Source: an uncultured Methanomassiliicoccaceae archaeon
GTDB lineage: Archaea > Thermoplasmatota > Thermoplasmata > Methanomassiliicoccales > Methanomethylophilaceae
Direction of reading: 5' to 3'
NCBI GenBank assembly: GCA_905187815.1
Contig: CAJJJM010000002.1
Span: 186,001 to 250,000 of the forward strand
DNA: 64,000 bases
The translations under genes and the position numbers were made by a program. Shown here piece after piece: positions 16,101 through 24,626 of this stretch; position 1 is the stretch's first letter, and each line of letters opens with the position of its first letter. Under the pieces are notes generated by a model. That model saw only the letters and a list, made by a program, of their open reading frames with translations. It did no database searches and was not told the origin of the DNA.

Positions 16101-16765
16101 CCGTGAAAGCACTCACAGACCTCCAGGGTCTGAAGGACAAGAACGTCGAGGAGCTGAAGGCCATCGGCATCAACAACGTCGCGGAACTCGCCGAGGCGAT
16201 CAACGACGATGAGAAGGTCAAGGAGGTCATCAAGTCCCTTTCCGGAGTCGGTCCCAAGACCGTCAACGGATGGAAGGCCGAGCTGGCCGAGGGAGACGTC
16301 GCCGAGGCCCCCGCAGAGGAGCCCGCCTCCGAGGTCGTCGAGACGACCGCCGGACAGTACGTCGTCAAGGCCAAACCCGAGCTCGACGAGGCCACCACCG
16401 ACGCCCTCGCCAAGAGGGCCATGATCTCCGGAAGGAGGCCTGCCTTCAAGAGGCAGGAGTGGTTCAGATACTCCAAGCTCGGAGAGAAGTGGAGGAAGCC
16501 CAAGGGTATCCACTCCAAGATGAAGAGGCAGCTCAAGAGGCGCCCCCCGATGGTCGACGTCGGATTCAGGGGCCCCGTCGCGGCCAGGGACCTGCACCCC
16601 TCGGGATTTGAGGAGGTTCTCGTCTACAACGTCGACGGACTCGAGGGCATCGACCCCAAGAAGCAGGCGGTCCGCATCGGCGGAACCGTCGGAACCAAGA
16701 AGAGGATCGCAATCGAGGACAGGGCCGACGAGCTCGGAATCAGGGTCCTCAACAGGATGGTGTGA
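16097..16765 (+). CDS. rpl32e: Ribosomal protein eL32 with N-terminal helix-hairpin-helix extension
   Basis: 222 residues, well above the 130 of a plain L32e. Residues 1-62 contain two helix-hairpin-helix-like segments (NVEELKAIGINNVAELAEAI and IKSLSGVGPKTVNGWKAEL). A low-complexity Ala/Glu/Pro linker (about 65-85) follows, then the L32e core from RPAFKRQEWFRYSKLGEKWR to the end. Similar extended L32e proteins occur in some euryarchaea. The HhH module may add an rRNA contact. Confidence 0.95.
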   Translation: MTVKALTDLQGLKDKNVEELKAIGINNVAELAEAINDDEKVKEVIKSLSGVGPKTVNGWKAELAEGDVAEAPAEEPASEVVETTAGQYVVKAKPELDEATTDALAKRAMISGRRPAFKRQEWFRYSKLGEKWRKPKGIHSKMKRQLKRRPPMVDVGFRGPVAARDLHPSGFEEVLVYNVDGLEGIDPKKQAVRIGGTVGTKKRIAIEDRADELGIRVLNRMV

Positions 16766-16767
16766 CC

Positions 16768-17226
16768 ATGGCAGACCTGAGAAACCAGAGAAGGATGGCC
16801 GCAGAGATCCTGAAATGCGGCGAGAACAGGGTCTGGATGAACCCCGACAGGCTCGACGAGGTCGAGGACTGCATCACCCGCGCGGACATCCGCACGGCCA
16901 TCGCGTCCGGACTGATCAAAGCCAAGCCCAAGAACGGGACCTCCAGGGCCAGGACCAGGTACGTCGCCGGCCAGAAGGCCAGCGGCAAGAGGAAGGGACC
17001 CGGATCCAGGAAGGGAACCGCCAACGCCCGCGTCCGCGACAAGGAGCGCTGGATGGCCACAATCAGGCCCATCCGTGACGAGCTGAAGACCCTGAGGGCC
17101 GAGGGCAAGATCACGCCCTCCGTCTACAGGCTGTACTACAGGAAGGCCAAGGGAGGCATGTTCAAGTCCCGCAGGCACCTCAAGCAGCACATGGCCGCAG
17201 CCGGACACCTGAAGGAGGAGATCTGA
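16768..17226 (+). CDS. rpl19e: Ribosomal protein eL19
   Basis: 152 residues from the ATG at 16768; an in-frame GTG at 16762 overlaps the L32e stop and is less likely. Signatures are QRRMAAEILKCGENRVWMNP at the N-terminus and the long basic helix GSRKGTANARVRDKERW. The C-terminus ends HLKQHMAAAGHLKEEI. Stop and the L18 ATG share a base (TGATG). Confidence 0.97.
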   Translation: MADLRNQRRMAAEILKCGENRVWMNPDRLDEVEDCITRADIRTAIASGLIKAKPKNGTSRARTRYVAGQKASGKRKGPGSRKGTANARVRDKERWMATIRPIRDELKTLRAEGKITPSVYRLYYRKAKGGMFKSRRHLKQHMAAAGHLKEEI

Positions 17227-17726
17227 TGGCAACCGGACCTAGATACAAAGTAGCATTCCGCAGGAGAAGAGAGAACCGCACCGACTACTACGCCCGCCGC
17301 AGGCTCCTTTCGGGCCAGGAGGCAAGGGCCATCGTCAGGAGGTCCAACAAGAACGTCACCATCCAGATCGCCGAGTTCGGCATGGAGGGAGACAGCATCC
17401 TCGCCAGCGCCACCACACAGGAGCTGAAGGCGATGGGATGGAACCACTCCTGCTCGTCCATTCCCGCGGCATACCTCGTCGGGTACATGGCCGGAAAGAG
17501 AGCGATTAATGCAGGAATCGAGTATGCAGTCCTCGACATCGGCATGCAGAAGGTCCAGCACGGCGGAGTCCTCTTCGCCACTGTGGCCGGAATGTGCGAC
17601 GCCGGTCTCGAGGTGCCCCACGGAGAGGACGTCCTCCCGGACGAGGAGAGGCTCCTCGGAAAGCACATCGATGAAGGCATCGAGGCTGACGTGAACGGCC
17701 TCAAAGAGAAGATGGAGGCTGAGTGA
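17226..17726 (+). CDS. rpl18p: Ribosomal protein uL18
   Basis: 166 residues, archaeal size. The 5S rRNA-binding N-terminus FRRRRENRTDYYARRRLLSG is followed by the KRAINAGIEYAVLDIGMQ and PHGEDVLPDEERLLGKHI blocks. Overlaps L19e by one base. Confidence 0.97.
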   Translation: MATGPRYKVAFRRRRENRTDYYARRRLLSGQEARAIVRRSNKNVTIQIAEFGMEGDSILASATTQELKAMGWNHSCSSIPAAYLVGYMAGKRAINAGIEYAVLDIGMQKVQHGGVLFATVAGMCDAGLEVPHGEDVLPDEERLLGKHIDEGIEADVNGLKEKMEAE

Positions 17727-17727
17727 A

Positions 17728-18405
17728 ATGGCTGACTGGGTTCCCAAGACAAGGCTTGGGCAGATGGTCCTCAACGGAGAGATCACCACCATGAGCGACG
17801 CCCTGGCTACGAAGCTGCCCCTCCGCGAGCCCGAGATCGTGGACATCCTCCTCCCTGACCTCAAAGACGAGGTCATCGACCTGAACATGGTCCAGAGGAT
17901 GACCGATTCCGGAAGGAGGGTCAGGTTCGCCGTGACATGCATCGTCGGAAACGGCGACGGATTCATCGGCATCGGCAGGGCCAAAGGAAAAGAGGTCGGA
18001 CCTTCTATCAAGAAGGCCATCGACAACGCGAAGCTGAACATGATCGAGATCAAGAGGGGATGCGGATCCTGGCAGTGCGGATGCGGCCAGGCACACAGCC
18101 TTCCCTTCGAGGTCGTCGGATCCACCGGATCCGTCACCGTCAGCCTGAAGCCCGCACCCCGCGGAGTCTCCCTGGCCGTCGGAGACGTCGCCAAGAGCCT
18201 CCTGACTCTTGCCGGTGTCCGCGATGCATGGGGTTTCGCCAGAGGAAACACCAAGACCAAGGTCAACTACGCCATGGCAACGTTCGAAGCGCTTAAGATG
18301 ACTTCCCGCATGAGGGTCACCGACGAGCAGGCCCAGAGCCTGAACATCGTCTCCGGACCCACCGGAATCACCTACGCCGAGACGGATGTCGACCAGGAGG
18401 AGTGA
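17728..18405 (+). CDS. rps5p: Ribosomal protein uS5
   Basis: 225 residues. The double-stranded-RNA-binding-like N domain has VIDLNMVQRMTDSGRRVRFA and VGNGDGFIGIGRAKGKEVGP; the C domain has GSTGSVTVSLKPAPRGVSLA. S5 contributes to mRNA entry and decoding fidelity. Three-base gap to L30. Confidence 0.97.
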   Translation: MADWVPKTRLGQMVLNGEITTMSDALATKLPLREPEIVDILLPDLKDEVIDLNMVQRMTDSGRRVRFAVTCIVGNGDGFIGIGRAKGKEVGPSIKKAIDNAKLNMIEIKRGCGSWQCGCGQAHSLPFEVVGSTGSVTVSLKPAPRGVSLAVGDVAKSLLTLAGVRDAWGFARGNTKTKVNYAMATFEALKMTSRMRVTDEQAQSLNIVSGPTGITYAETDVDQEE

Positions 18406-18407
18406 AG

Positions 18408-18872
18408 ATGGCATACGCAGTCATTCGTGTACGCGGACAGCCCGATGTCAACCGCGACATCGAGTTCACCATGGGACTCCTCGGACTCAACAGGGTCAAC
18501 CACTGCGTGGTCGTGCCCGAGAACCCCTCCACCAAGGGGATGCTCCAGGTCGTCAAGGACTACTGCACATGGGGAGAGGTGAACCAGGAGACCCTGGCCG
18601 CCATGATCCGCGCCCGCGGAAAGCTCTCCGGTGACAGGGACATCACCGACGACTACCTCAAGGAGAAGTCTGAGTTCGCCACCGTCGACGACATGGCAAA
18701 GGCCATCATCGAGAACGACTACAAGATGAAGGACGTCGAGGCCGCCAAGCCCGTCTTCCGCCTGCACCCTCCCGTCAAGGGATACGAGGGCAACAAGCGC
18801 TCGTACAGGAACGGGGGAGCTCTCGGATACAGGGGAGAGGCCATCAACGACCTCATCAACAGGATGCTGTGA
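18408..18872 (+). CDS. rpl30p: Ribosomal protein uL30
   Basis: 154 residues from the ATG at 18408, with GTGAAG as ribosome site. The archaeal form has MAYAVIRVRGQPDVNRDIEF and LLGLNRVNHCVVVPENPSTK at the N-terminus and a C-terminal extension rich in glycine (YRNGGALGYRGEAINDLINR). Confidence 0.96.
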   Translation: MAYAVIRVRGQPDVNRDIEFTMGLLGLNRVNHCVVVPENPSTKGMLQVVKDYCTWGEVNQETLAAMIRARGKLSGDRDITDDYLKEKSEFATVDDMAKAIIENDYKMKDVEAAKPVFRLHPPVKGYEGNKRSYRNGGALGYRGEAINDLINRML

Positions 18873-18881
18873 GGTGCAGAC

Positions 18882-19304
18882 ATGCCAAGCAGAACCAAGA
18901 AATTCAGGGGATACAGGACCCACGGACGCGGAAAGAAATCCGGACGTGGAGCCGGTATCATCGGCGGTCACGGTAAGGCCGGATACGGCAAGACCGGAAA
19001 GATCGGGATGCTGAAATACGAGCCCGACTACTACGGCCGCCACGGCTTCAAGAGACCTCAGTGCATGGTCGAGGCCAACCGCACGATCAATGTCGGGGAG
19101 CTCTCGGAGCAGATCGAGAGGTTCGTCTCGATGGGCTTCGCCTCCAAAGAGGGCGACGCGTACAGCGTCAACCTCACAGAGGCAGGCATCGACAAACTGC
19201 TGGGTACCGGCAACATCGAGGTCGCCGTCAACGTGACGGTGGCCGAGGCCTCCGAGAAGGCCCGCGAGAAGGTTGCCGCAGCCGGCGGTTCCATTGTCGA
19301 GTGA
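18882..19304 (+). CDS. rpl15p: Ribosomal protein uL15
   Basis: 140 residues. Glycine- and arginine-rich N-terminus KKFRGYRTHGRGKKSGRGAG typical of archaeal L15, then GKTGKIGMLKYEPDYYGRHG. It is the last ribosomal protein before secY; 25 nt with a GGAGAGG ribosome site separate them. Confidence 0.97.
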   Translation: MPSRTKKFRGYRTHGRGKKSGRGAGIIGGHGKAGYGKTGKIGMLKYEPDYYGRHGFKRPQCMVEANRTINVGELSEQIERFVSMGFASKEGDAYSVNLTEAGIDKLLGTGNIEVAVNVTVAEASEKAREKVAAAGGSIVE

Positions 19305-19329
19305 AAGAAAAAAGGAGAGGTAGATAGGG

Positions 19330-20865
19330 ATGGAAGATACACCAAGCCTGTTGTACAAGATCAAGCCCTTGTCCGACAGGCTGCCCTCCGTCAAACGTCC
19401 TGAAGGGCACGTGCACTTCAGGACCAAGATGATGTGGGTAATTGTCATATTGGTCCTGTACTTCATCATGACCAATGTGTATCTATATGGCTTGGACCAG
19501 TCCGAATCCCTGGACTTGTTCGCACAATATAGGACCATCATGGCAGGAGCCTCCGGATCGCTGCTGCAGCTCGGTATCGGACCGATCGTCACAGCTTCGA
19601 TCATCATGCAGCTCTTTGTCGGTGCTAAGATCATCAAACTAGACCTCTCCAAGCGTGAGGATAAGGCCTGCTATCAGTCTGTCCTCAAGCTGCTGGTCAT
19701 CGTAATGATCGTCGTAGAGGCGATCCCCCAGGTCTTCGGCTACCTCGTGCCGTCCGCATCGGCCGAGAGCCTCCTGGGCAGCGGCGGTGCCAAACTGCTG
19801 CTGATAGTCCAGCTGTTCGCCGGTTCGTACATCATCTTCATGATGGACGAGGTGGTGTCCAAATGGGGTATCGGCAGCGGTATCTCGCTGTTCATCGCAG
19901 CGGGAGTGGCCCAGGCGCTGTTCACCGGAGCTCTGAACTGGAACCCGATAGACATGTCTGCGGACATGAGTTTGGAGAATCCACCTGGCGGAACGATACC
20001 AAGGGCTCTCTACTACATATTCACGCTATCCCCGTCCGAGATGGCTGACGGCGGCTACGAGTCGCTGTTCCTAGGTCAACCGAATCCGATGATCGCATTG
20101 GTCGGTACCTTCGTCATCTTCCTGGTGGTGGCGTATCTCGAATCCACGAGGATCGAACTGCCTCTGTCCCACGGCAACGCCAGAGGAGCCAGGGGCAGGT
20201 ACCCGATCAAGCTGATGTACGCGAGCAACATCCCCGTCATCCTGATGTCCTCTCTGCTGGCCATCGTGAGCATGGTGACGCTGCTGCTGTACAGCAACGA
20301 CTTCCTCAGCGGAATCCCGCTGATCGGAGGCAACGAGGCGATCGGATACTTCGAGAGTGGGTCGACGACTGCAGCGGGAGGACTGGCGTGGTATCTGTCC
20401 GCGCCTCAGGGACTCACCGACTGGCTGATGCCGATCCTCGATCCTGCGCAGTACGGCAACGGACACAACGCGATACAGAACATCGCCCACGTGGCCATCT
20501 ACTTCACGGTGATGGTCATGGGTTCGATCATGTTCGCGAAGTTCTGGGTCGAGACAACCAACCTGGGACCGGAGTCCGTGGCCAACCAGATCCAGAGGAG
20601 TGGAATGCAGATCCCCGGATTCCGTCGTGATCCGCGTGTCCTGAAGCGTGTGCTCGAAAGGTATATCCCCACCATCACCATCCTATCAGGAGCATTGGTC
20701 GGAGGCCTTGCGGCATTCGCGGACATGATCGGAACGACGGGTAACGCCAGCGGTACAGGAGTGCTGCTGACTGTCGGAATCCTGATCCACTTCTACGAGG
20801 CCATGGGCCGCGAGCAGATGATGGAGATGAACCCCGTAATGAGGGGATTCTTCGGATCGGAGTGA
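19330..20865 (+). CDS. secY: Preprotein translocase subunit SecY
   Basis: 511 residues with ten hydrophobic segments, the channel of the Sec translocon. Landmarks are the cytoplasmic N-terminus ending in LPSVKRPEGHVHFRTKMMWV, the plug/TM2 region (YRTIMAGASGSLLQLGIGPI, VTASIIMQL), and the cytoplasmic loop ESTRIELPLSHGNARGARGR YPIKLMYASNIPVIL. The loop about residues 210-240 between conserved blocks is extracellular. Position after L15 is canonical. The adenylate kinase gene that often follows secY is missing. Confidence 0.98.
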   Translation: MEDTPSLLYKIKPLSDRLPSVKRPEGHVHFRTKMMWVIVILVLYFIMTNVYLYGLDQSESLDLFAQYRTIMAGASGSLLQLGIGPIVTASIIMQLFVGAKIIKLDLSKREDKACYQSVLKLLVIVMIVVEAIPQVFGYLVPSASAESLLGSGGAKLLLIVQLFAGSYIIFMMDEVVSKWGIGSGISLFIAAGVAQALFTGALNWNPIDMSADMSLENPPGGTIPRALYYIFTLSPSEMADGGYESLFLGQPNPMIALVGTFVIFLVVAYLESTRIELPLSHGNARGARGRYPIKLMYASNIPVILMSSLLAIVSMVTLLLYSNDFLSGIPLIGGNEAIGYFESGSTTAAGGLAWYLSAPQGLTDWLMPILDPAQYGNGHNAIQNIAHVAIYFTVMVMGSIMFAKFWVETTNLGPESVANQIQRSGMQIPGFRRDPRVLKRVLERYIPTITILSGALVGGLAAFADMIGTTGNASGTGVLLTVGILIHFYEAMGREQMMEMNPVMRGFFGSE

Positions 20866-20871
20866 TGAAAC

Positions 20872-21633
20872 ATGCCCAACCCAGGCAGTCCTGAAAGCAT
20901 GCAGCAGGTCCAGCAGCAGGCACCGCCGATGTCGTCCAAGACGATGATCGGTATGATGCTCGTGCTGGTCATCATGATGGTGGTCATGAGTTTCAGGCAG
21001 TACATCGGGCAGGCCCTCGACGTGGTGTTCAAGTACATCGCGTTCGACGGGCAGTACCCCGTACTGACCCTGATCATAGCAGGCCTCGTGATGATCACGA
21101 TCAGCACGATCGTCAGGAGTCTGATGTCGGATCCCATCGAGATGGCTAGGAACCAGCAGATCCAGAGCGACTTCAACAAGGAGTTCCGTCAGGCAAGGAT
21201 TGAGAACAACCTGTTCAAGATGAAGAAGCTCCAGGAGATGCAGCCCCAGATGATGGCCATGTCCATGGAGAACAGCACCAAGCAGATGAAAGTCATGCCG
21301 GTGACGATGATCTTCCTGCTGCCCATGTACGCCTGGGTATGGTACTTCATCAACCCTGCCGACATGGGTGGAGGCAACTACTTCGGCGGAGACACCGCCG
21401 AGGGCGTGGCCAACTGCCTGTCCGGTGTTGCTCACGCGCTGGTTGACATTCCGTGGTCCGAGGGCTACAATCTGAACACCATGATGATGGGATTCTTCCC
21501 TGTGTGGATCGTCATCTACACCATGGTGAGCATGCCCATCGGACAGATCGAGAACAGGCTGATCAGGTTCATCTTCCTGAGGAAGCACCTCAGGGAGCTG
21601 GATCTTGAAGTCAAGAGAGCTGAGATTGAATGA
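20872..21633 (+). CDS. DUF106 membrane protein, YidC/Oxa1/EMC3 superfamily
   Basis: 253 residues. An N-terminal region rich in Gln/Pro is followed by a first TM (about 25-42), a second (60-80), a cytoplasmic coiled coil (QIQSDFNKEFRQARIENNLF KMKKLQEMQPQM) and two C-terminal TMs. This is the architecture of archaeal DUF106/Ylp1 proteins, relatives of YidC, EMC3, GET1 and TMCO1 that insert membrane proteins. Coupling to secY in one operon fits that role. Start 6 nt after secY; stop overlaps cmk by ATGA. Confidence 0.9.
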   Translation: MPNPGSPESMQQVQQQAPPMSSKTMIGMMLVLVIMMVVMSFRQYIGQALDVVFKYIAFDGQYPVLTLIIAGLVMITISTIVRSLMSDPIEMARNQQIQSDFNKEFRQARIENNLFKMKKLQEMQPQMMAMSMENSTKQMKVMPVTMIFLLPMYAWVWYFINPADMGGGNYFGGDTAEGVANCLSGVAHALVDIPWSEGYNLNTMMMGFFPVWIVIYTMVSMPIGQIENRLIRFIFLRKHLRELDLEVKRAEIE

Positions 21634-22169
21634 GAATAACCATAAGCGGTCCGCCCGGTTCGGGAAAGACGACCGCCTGCAGCAAGCTTTCGGAGGTCCT
21701 CGGCCTGGAGGCCGTAGTCTTCGGGAAGATCTTCCGTGAGCTTGCTGCAGAGAAAAACCTTACGCTCGGTGAGCTCGGTGCGATAGCCGAGAAGGATCCC
21801 GCCATCGACCAGATGATCGATTCCAGGATCCTCGAGATCGCACGGGCGCATCCGGACATCATTCTTGAGTCCAGGCTTTCCGCCTACATGCTCACACGCA
21901 ACGGGATCCCCGCATACAGGATCCTCCTCGAGGCGAGCCCGGACGTCCGCATGGCGAGGGTCGGTCTCCGTGAGGGCGAGACCCTCGAACAGGCCACGGC
22001 TAACACGCTGGAGCGCCAGAAGTCCGAGGCCAAGAGGTACATGAAGTACTACGGCATCGACATCGACGACCGCAGCGTCTACGACCTCATCCTCAACACC
22101 GACAACCTCACCCCGGACGAGGTTCTTGAGAAAATCCTCGAGGGAGTGCGTGGTTGGCATGCTGATTAA
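21630..22169 (+). CDS. cmk: Cytidylate kinase, archaeal type
   Basis: 179 residues. P-loop GPPGSGKTT at 7-15; ILESRLSAYM and RMARVGLREGE carry the NMP-binding arginines. It phosphorylates CMP/dCMP. In archaea cmk commonly lies between the DUF106 gene and cbf5, as here. One of only six genes in the window ending in TAA, inside the start region of cbf5. Confidence 0.95.
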   Translation: MRITISGPPGSGKTTACSKLSEVLGLEAVVFGKIFRELAAEKNLTLGELGAIAEKDPAIDQMIDSRILEIARAHPDIILESRLSAYMLTRNGIPAYRILLEASPDVRMARVGLREGETLEQATANTLERQKSEAKRYMKYYGIDIDDRSVYDLILNTDNLTPDEVLEKILEGVRGWHAD

Positions 22170-23157
22170 GGATCCGGACGCGATCCCCGACAAATGGGGC
22201 AAGAGGCCCTCGGACCGCAGCATAGGCGAGCTTCTCGAAGGAGGGGTCATCATCCTCGACAAACCCTCCGGTCCGACATCCCATCAGGCGACCGCATGGG
22301 TCCGGGATGCTCTGAAATGCGACCGCGTCGGTCACGGCGGCACATTGGACCCGTATGTCAGCGGCGTCCTGCCCATCACGCTCGGCAAGGCCGTGCGTCT
22401 CACGGATGTCGTGCTATCATCAGATAAGGAGTACGTGTGTCTCATGCGTCTGCACGCCGACCGTCCTGCAGACAGGGTGACCGAGGTGATGTCCCGGTTC
22501 GTGGGCAAGATATACCAGCTGCCCCCGGTCAGGTCCGCTGTGAAGAGGCAGCTCAGGATAAGGACGATCAGGGAGCTCGAGGTCCTGGACATCGTTGGGA
22601 GGGACGTCCTGTTCAGGGTCGCCTGCGATGCGGGGACATACGTGAGGACCCTGTGCGTTGACATCGGCGACCTTCTCGGATGCGGTGCGAACATGGTCGA
22701 ACTCAGGCGTACCAGATCGGGCAAGATGACCGAGGAGCGGGCCAACTCGCTCCAGGACATCCGTGACGCGTACGTGTTCTGGCAGCAGTACGGTCGCGGC
22801 GAATGGCTCAGAAGCATGCTTCTGCCTATGGAGGTGCTCGTCGAGCCCCTGCCGAAGGTCGTTGTCAAAGCGACGGCCGTCGATGCCGTCTGTCATGGGG
22901 CGAACCTCAATGTCGCTGGTGTCCACATGCTCGATGAGGACATCAGGAAGAACGCACTCGTCGCGATGATGACCGCCCGCGGGGAGCTGGTGGCCATAGG
23001 CAGGATGGCGATGTCCACACCGAAGGTGATGGTCGCCTCCTCGGGGATGGCGGTGGAGACCACCAGGGTCTTCATGGAGCCCGGCCATTATCCGAGGATG
23101 TGGAGATACTCCACGGATCTGGATGAATTTTCTGACGACCCGGTGTTCCCCGAGTGA
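22159..23157 (+). CDS. tRNA/rRNA pseudouridine synthase Cbf5
   Basis: 332 residues from the ATG at 22159, which overlaps the cmk end by 11 bp; in-frame GTG 22150 is an alternative. The catalytic loop VGHGGTLDPYVSGVLP places Asp64. The TruB-type core is followed by a C-terminal PUA domain (from about residue 240: PLPKVVVKATAVDAVCHGAN to the end). Cbf5 is the catalytic subunit of H/ACA RNPs with Nop10, Gar1 and L7Ae, and can also modify tRNA U55. Genes for L34e and L14e that lie before cbf5 in some archaea are absent. Confidence 0.96.
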   Translation: MLIKDPDAIPDKWGKRPSDRSIGELLEGGVIILDKPSGPTSHQATAWVRDALKCDRVGHGGTLDPYVSGVLPITLGKAVRLTDVVLSSDKEYVCLMRLHADRPADRVTEVMSRFVGKIYQLPPVRSAVKRQLRIRTIRELEVLDIVGRDVLFRVACDAGTYVRTLCVDIGDLLGCGANMVELRRTRSGKMTEERANSLQDIRDAYVFWQQYGRGEWLRSMLLPMEVLVEPLPKVVVKATAVDAVCHGANLNVAGVHMLDEDIRKNALVAMMTARGELVAIGRMAMSTPKVMVASSGMAVETTRVFMEPGHYPRMWRYSTDLDEFSDDPVFPE

Positions 23158-23166
23158 GTGCGAGGG

Positions 23167-23174
23167 TACTTTAA
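23167..23174 (+). promoter_or_regulatory. TATA-like box of the 23209 gene pair
   Basis: TACTTTAA centred at 23171, 38 nt before the ATG at 23209, inside and just after the cbf5 end. It marks an internal start of transcription for the next two genes. Confidence 0.45.
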
Positions 23175-23208
23175 CGCCGACCGGCATTACCCAGCATTCG
23201 GTGTTATC

Positions 23209-23547
23209 ATGTCCTTGTTCGAGAAGAGGGAGCAGGTCTACGGTCCGGAACTGGTCTCAGTCGGGGATCTGGATCTCACGGTCGACGGCGGATACCGCAA
23301 TGTCGTCACCATACCGCTGGATGTGAAGCCTAAGAGGTCCCTCATGGTCAAGGTGTCCTCGGACAATCCCGTGGATGTCGTCATCGCCAATGAGAAGGGC
23401 GCGGCGATAGCCCATAAGGAAGGCGTCAGGGATGCCCTCCTGGGTCCGTACAGCACAGGCAAGCTGAAGAGCATGGGAATCTTCCTCGGTCTGTATCCCG
23501 GAGACAAGGCCAAGGTCAACATCGAAGCCTGGATGGAGAGGGAATGA
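23209..23547 (+). CDS. Conserved hypothetical protein, small beta-rich
   Basis: 112 residues from the ATG at 23209; the upstream open extension overlaps the promoter and lacks a start context. The sequence is beta-rich: VVTIPLDVKPKRSLMVKVSS, VDVVIANEKGAAIAHKEGVR, LLGPYSTGKLKSMGIFLGLY, PGDKAKVNIEAWME. This looks like a jelly-roll or C2-like sandwich of unknown role, with no signal peptide or membrane segment. Its TGA overlaps the ATG of the next membrane protein gene, so the two products may act together. Confidence 0.6.
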   Translation: MSLFEKREQVYGPELVSVGDLDLTVDGGYRNVVTIPLDVKPKRSLMVKVSSDNPVDVVIANEKGAAIAHKEGVRDALLGPYSTGKLKSMGIFLGLYPGDKAKVNIEAWMERE

Positions 23548-24626
23548 TGGATCTCTCCAGAATCGCCGACAGGTCCTCGTCCGATGACGGCAGGGTCGCC
23601 GGATATCTGTTCCTGGTTCTGTTCATCGCCTCTGCCATCGCCGCTCTAGCGGTCGCCGGCATATCCAGGGAATACAACTCCTATGATGTGTTCCCTCTTC
23701 TGGCGCTCCCGTTCGCCGTCATGGGGATACTGAGCTACGTGGACAAGCGCCGCTGGATCATCCTTGTGGCCTCCGCCGTCATCTGCGTCGTCCTGTACAT
23801 CGTATCCGCCCCATGGGGGTACATCGCGCTGTTGACCCTCTTCTGCGCCCGCGGTGTGTCATCCACATCCGCTTTGTTGCAGAGGCGCTTCTTCTCATCC
23901 GTCATAAGCATGACCGAGCGTTCCACCGTGCGTCCCAAGAGGAGGTCCCTGGACCGTCTGGCACTTTTCCTTTTCGGTATCCCGAAGAACATCGACACGA
24001 GGGTCATGGGCATGAGGTCGTCCATAAGGAGGGACGGGATCCCCTGGGACGAGCTGACAGGCACACTGCGCATCGCTCTAGTTCCCGCACTGGTCATGTG
24101 GATCGTCCTGTTCACCCTGCTGGTGTACCATTACAACTCTTCGCAGGCCTATGTGGCGGTGTTCGTGGTCTGCATCTACATCGCCGCCCTGTCCCTGCCC
24201 TGGCTCGCCCTCAAGACCCTTGACGTCAGGGTGGGGACGGAGGGCGGCGGGATGCGCCTGTATGACGGGATGGTCGGGACAGCCACGAGGATGTCCGTGC
24301 CTCTGGTTCTAGTGCTGATCTTCGTTGCTGTGGTCCTGTACACCGGCTATGAGACTGTTCTGTACATCCTGATCTCCGCGGTGGTGTCGGTGGTCTTCAT
24401 AGGCGTCGCCATGGCAATGTACTACATCGACTACGAGGGGGAGGTCGTGTCCGAGATATCGGAGGCCCGTGCCGGGTTCCTCCCGGAGAATGATGGGGCC
24501 CCGGAGATCCACCGCATCGACGACGGTGTTCCCGGAACCCCGAGAAGGAGCGAGGACTCCTGTTTCGATCAGAAGAACCGATCGTTGAACGCAGGGTTCG
24601 CCCTGCCCGGGGCGTCCAGCCCCTGA
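23544..24626 (+). CDS. Polytopic membrane protein of unknown function
   Basis: 360 residues with about eight hydrophobic segments in two groups: roughly residues 18-115 (four segments) and 175-295 (four segments). A basic cytoplasmic loop between them contains RPKRRSLDRLALFLFG and RSSIRRDGIPWDELTG. The C-terminal 60 residues are polar. I do not recognise a family. Translation is coupled to the small beta-rich protein (ATGATGG over its TGA). The 3' end overlaps the convergent gene by 58 bp. Confidence 0.65.
   Translation: MMDLSRIADRSSSDDGRVAGYLFLVLFIASAIAALAVAGISREYNSYDVFPLLALPFAVMGILSYVDKRRWIILVASAVICVVLYIVSAPWGYIALLTLFCARGVSSTSALLQRRFFSSVISMTERSTVRPKRRSLDRLALFLFGIPKNIDTRVMGMRSSIRRDGIPWDELTGTLRIALVPALVMWIVLFTLLVYHYNSSQAYVAVFVVCIYIAALSLPWLALKTLDVRVGTEGGGMRLYDGMVGTATRMSVPLVLVLIFVAVVLYTGYETVLYILISAVVSVVFIGVAMAMYYIDYEGEVVSEISEARAGFLPENDGAPEIHRIDDGVPGTPRRSEDSCFDQKNRSLNAGFALPGASSP

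Larger units (their letters stand above)
7522..23157 (+). other. Ribosomal/secretion operon (L3 to cbf5)
   Basis: Twenty-eight genes in one direction with gaps of at most 25 nt and many ATGA or TGATG overlaps. The order S10-like block, spc block, secY, DUF106, cmk, cbf5 is typical of euryarchaea, except that adk, L34e and L14e are missing from the secY-cbf5 segment. Confidence 0.85.
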
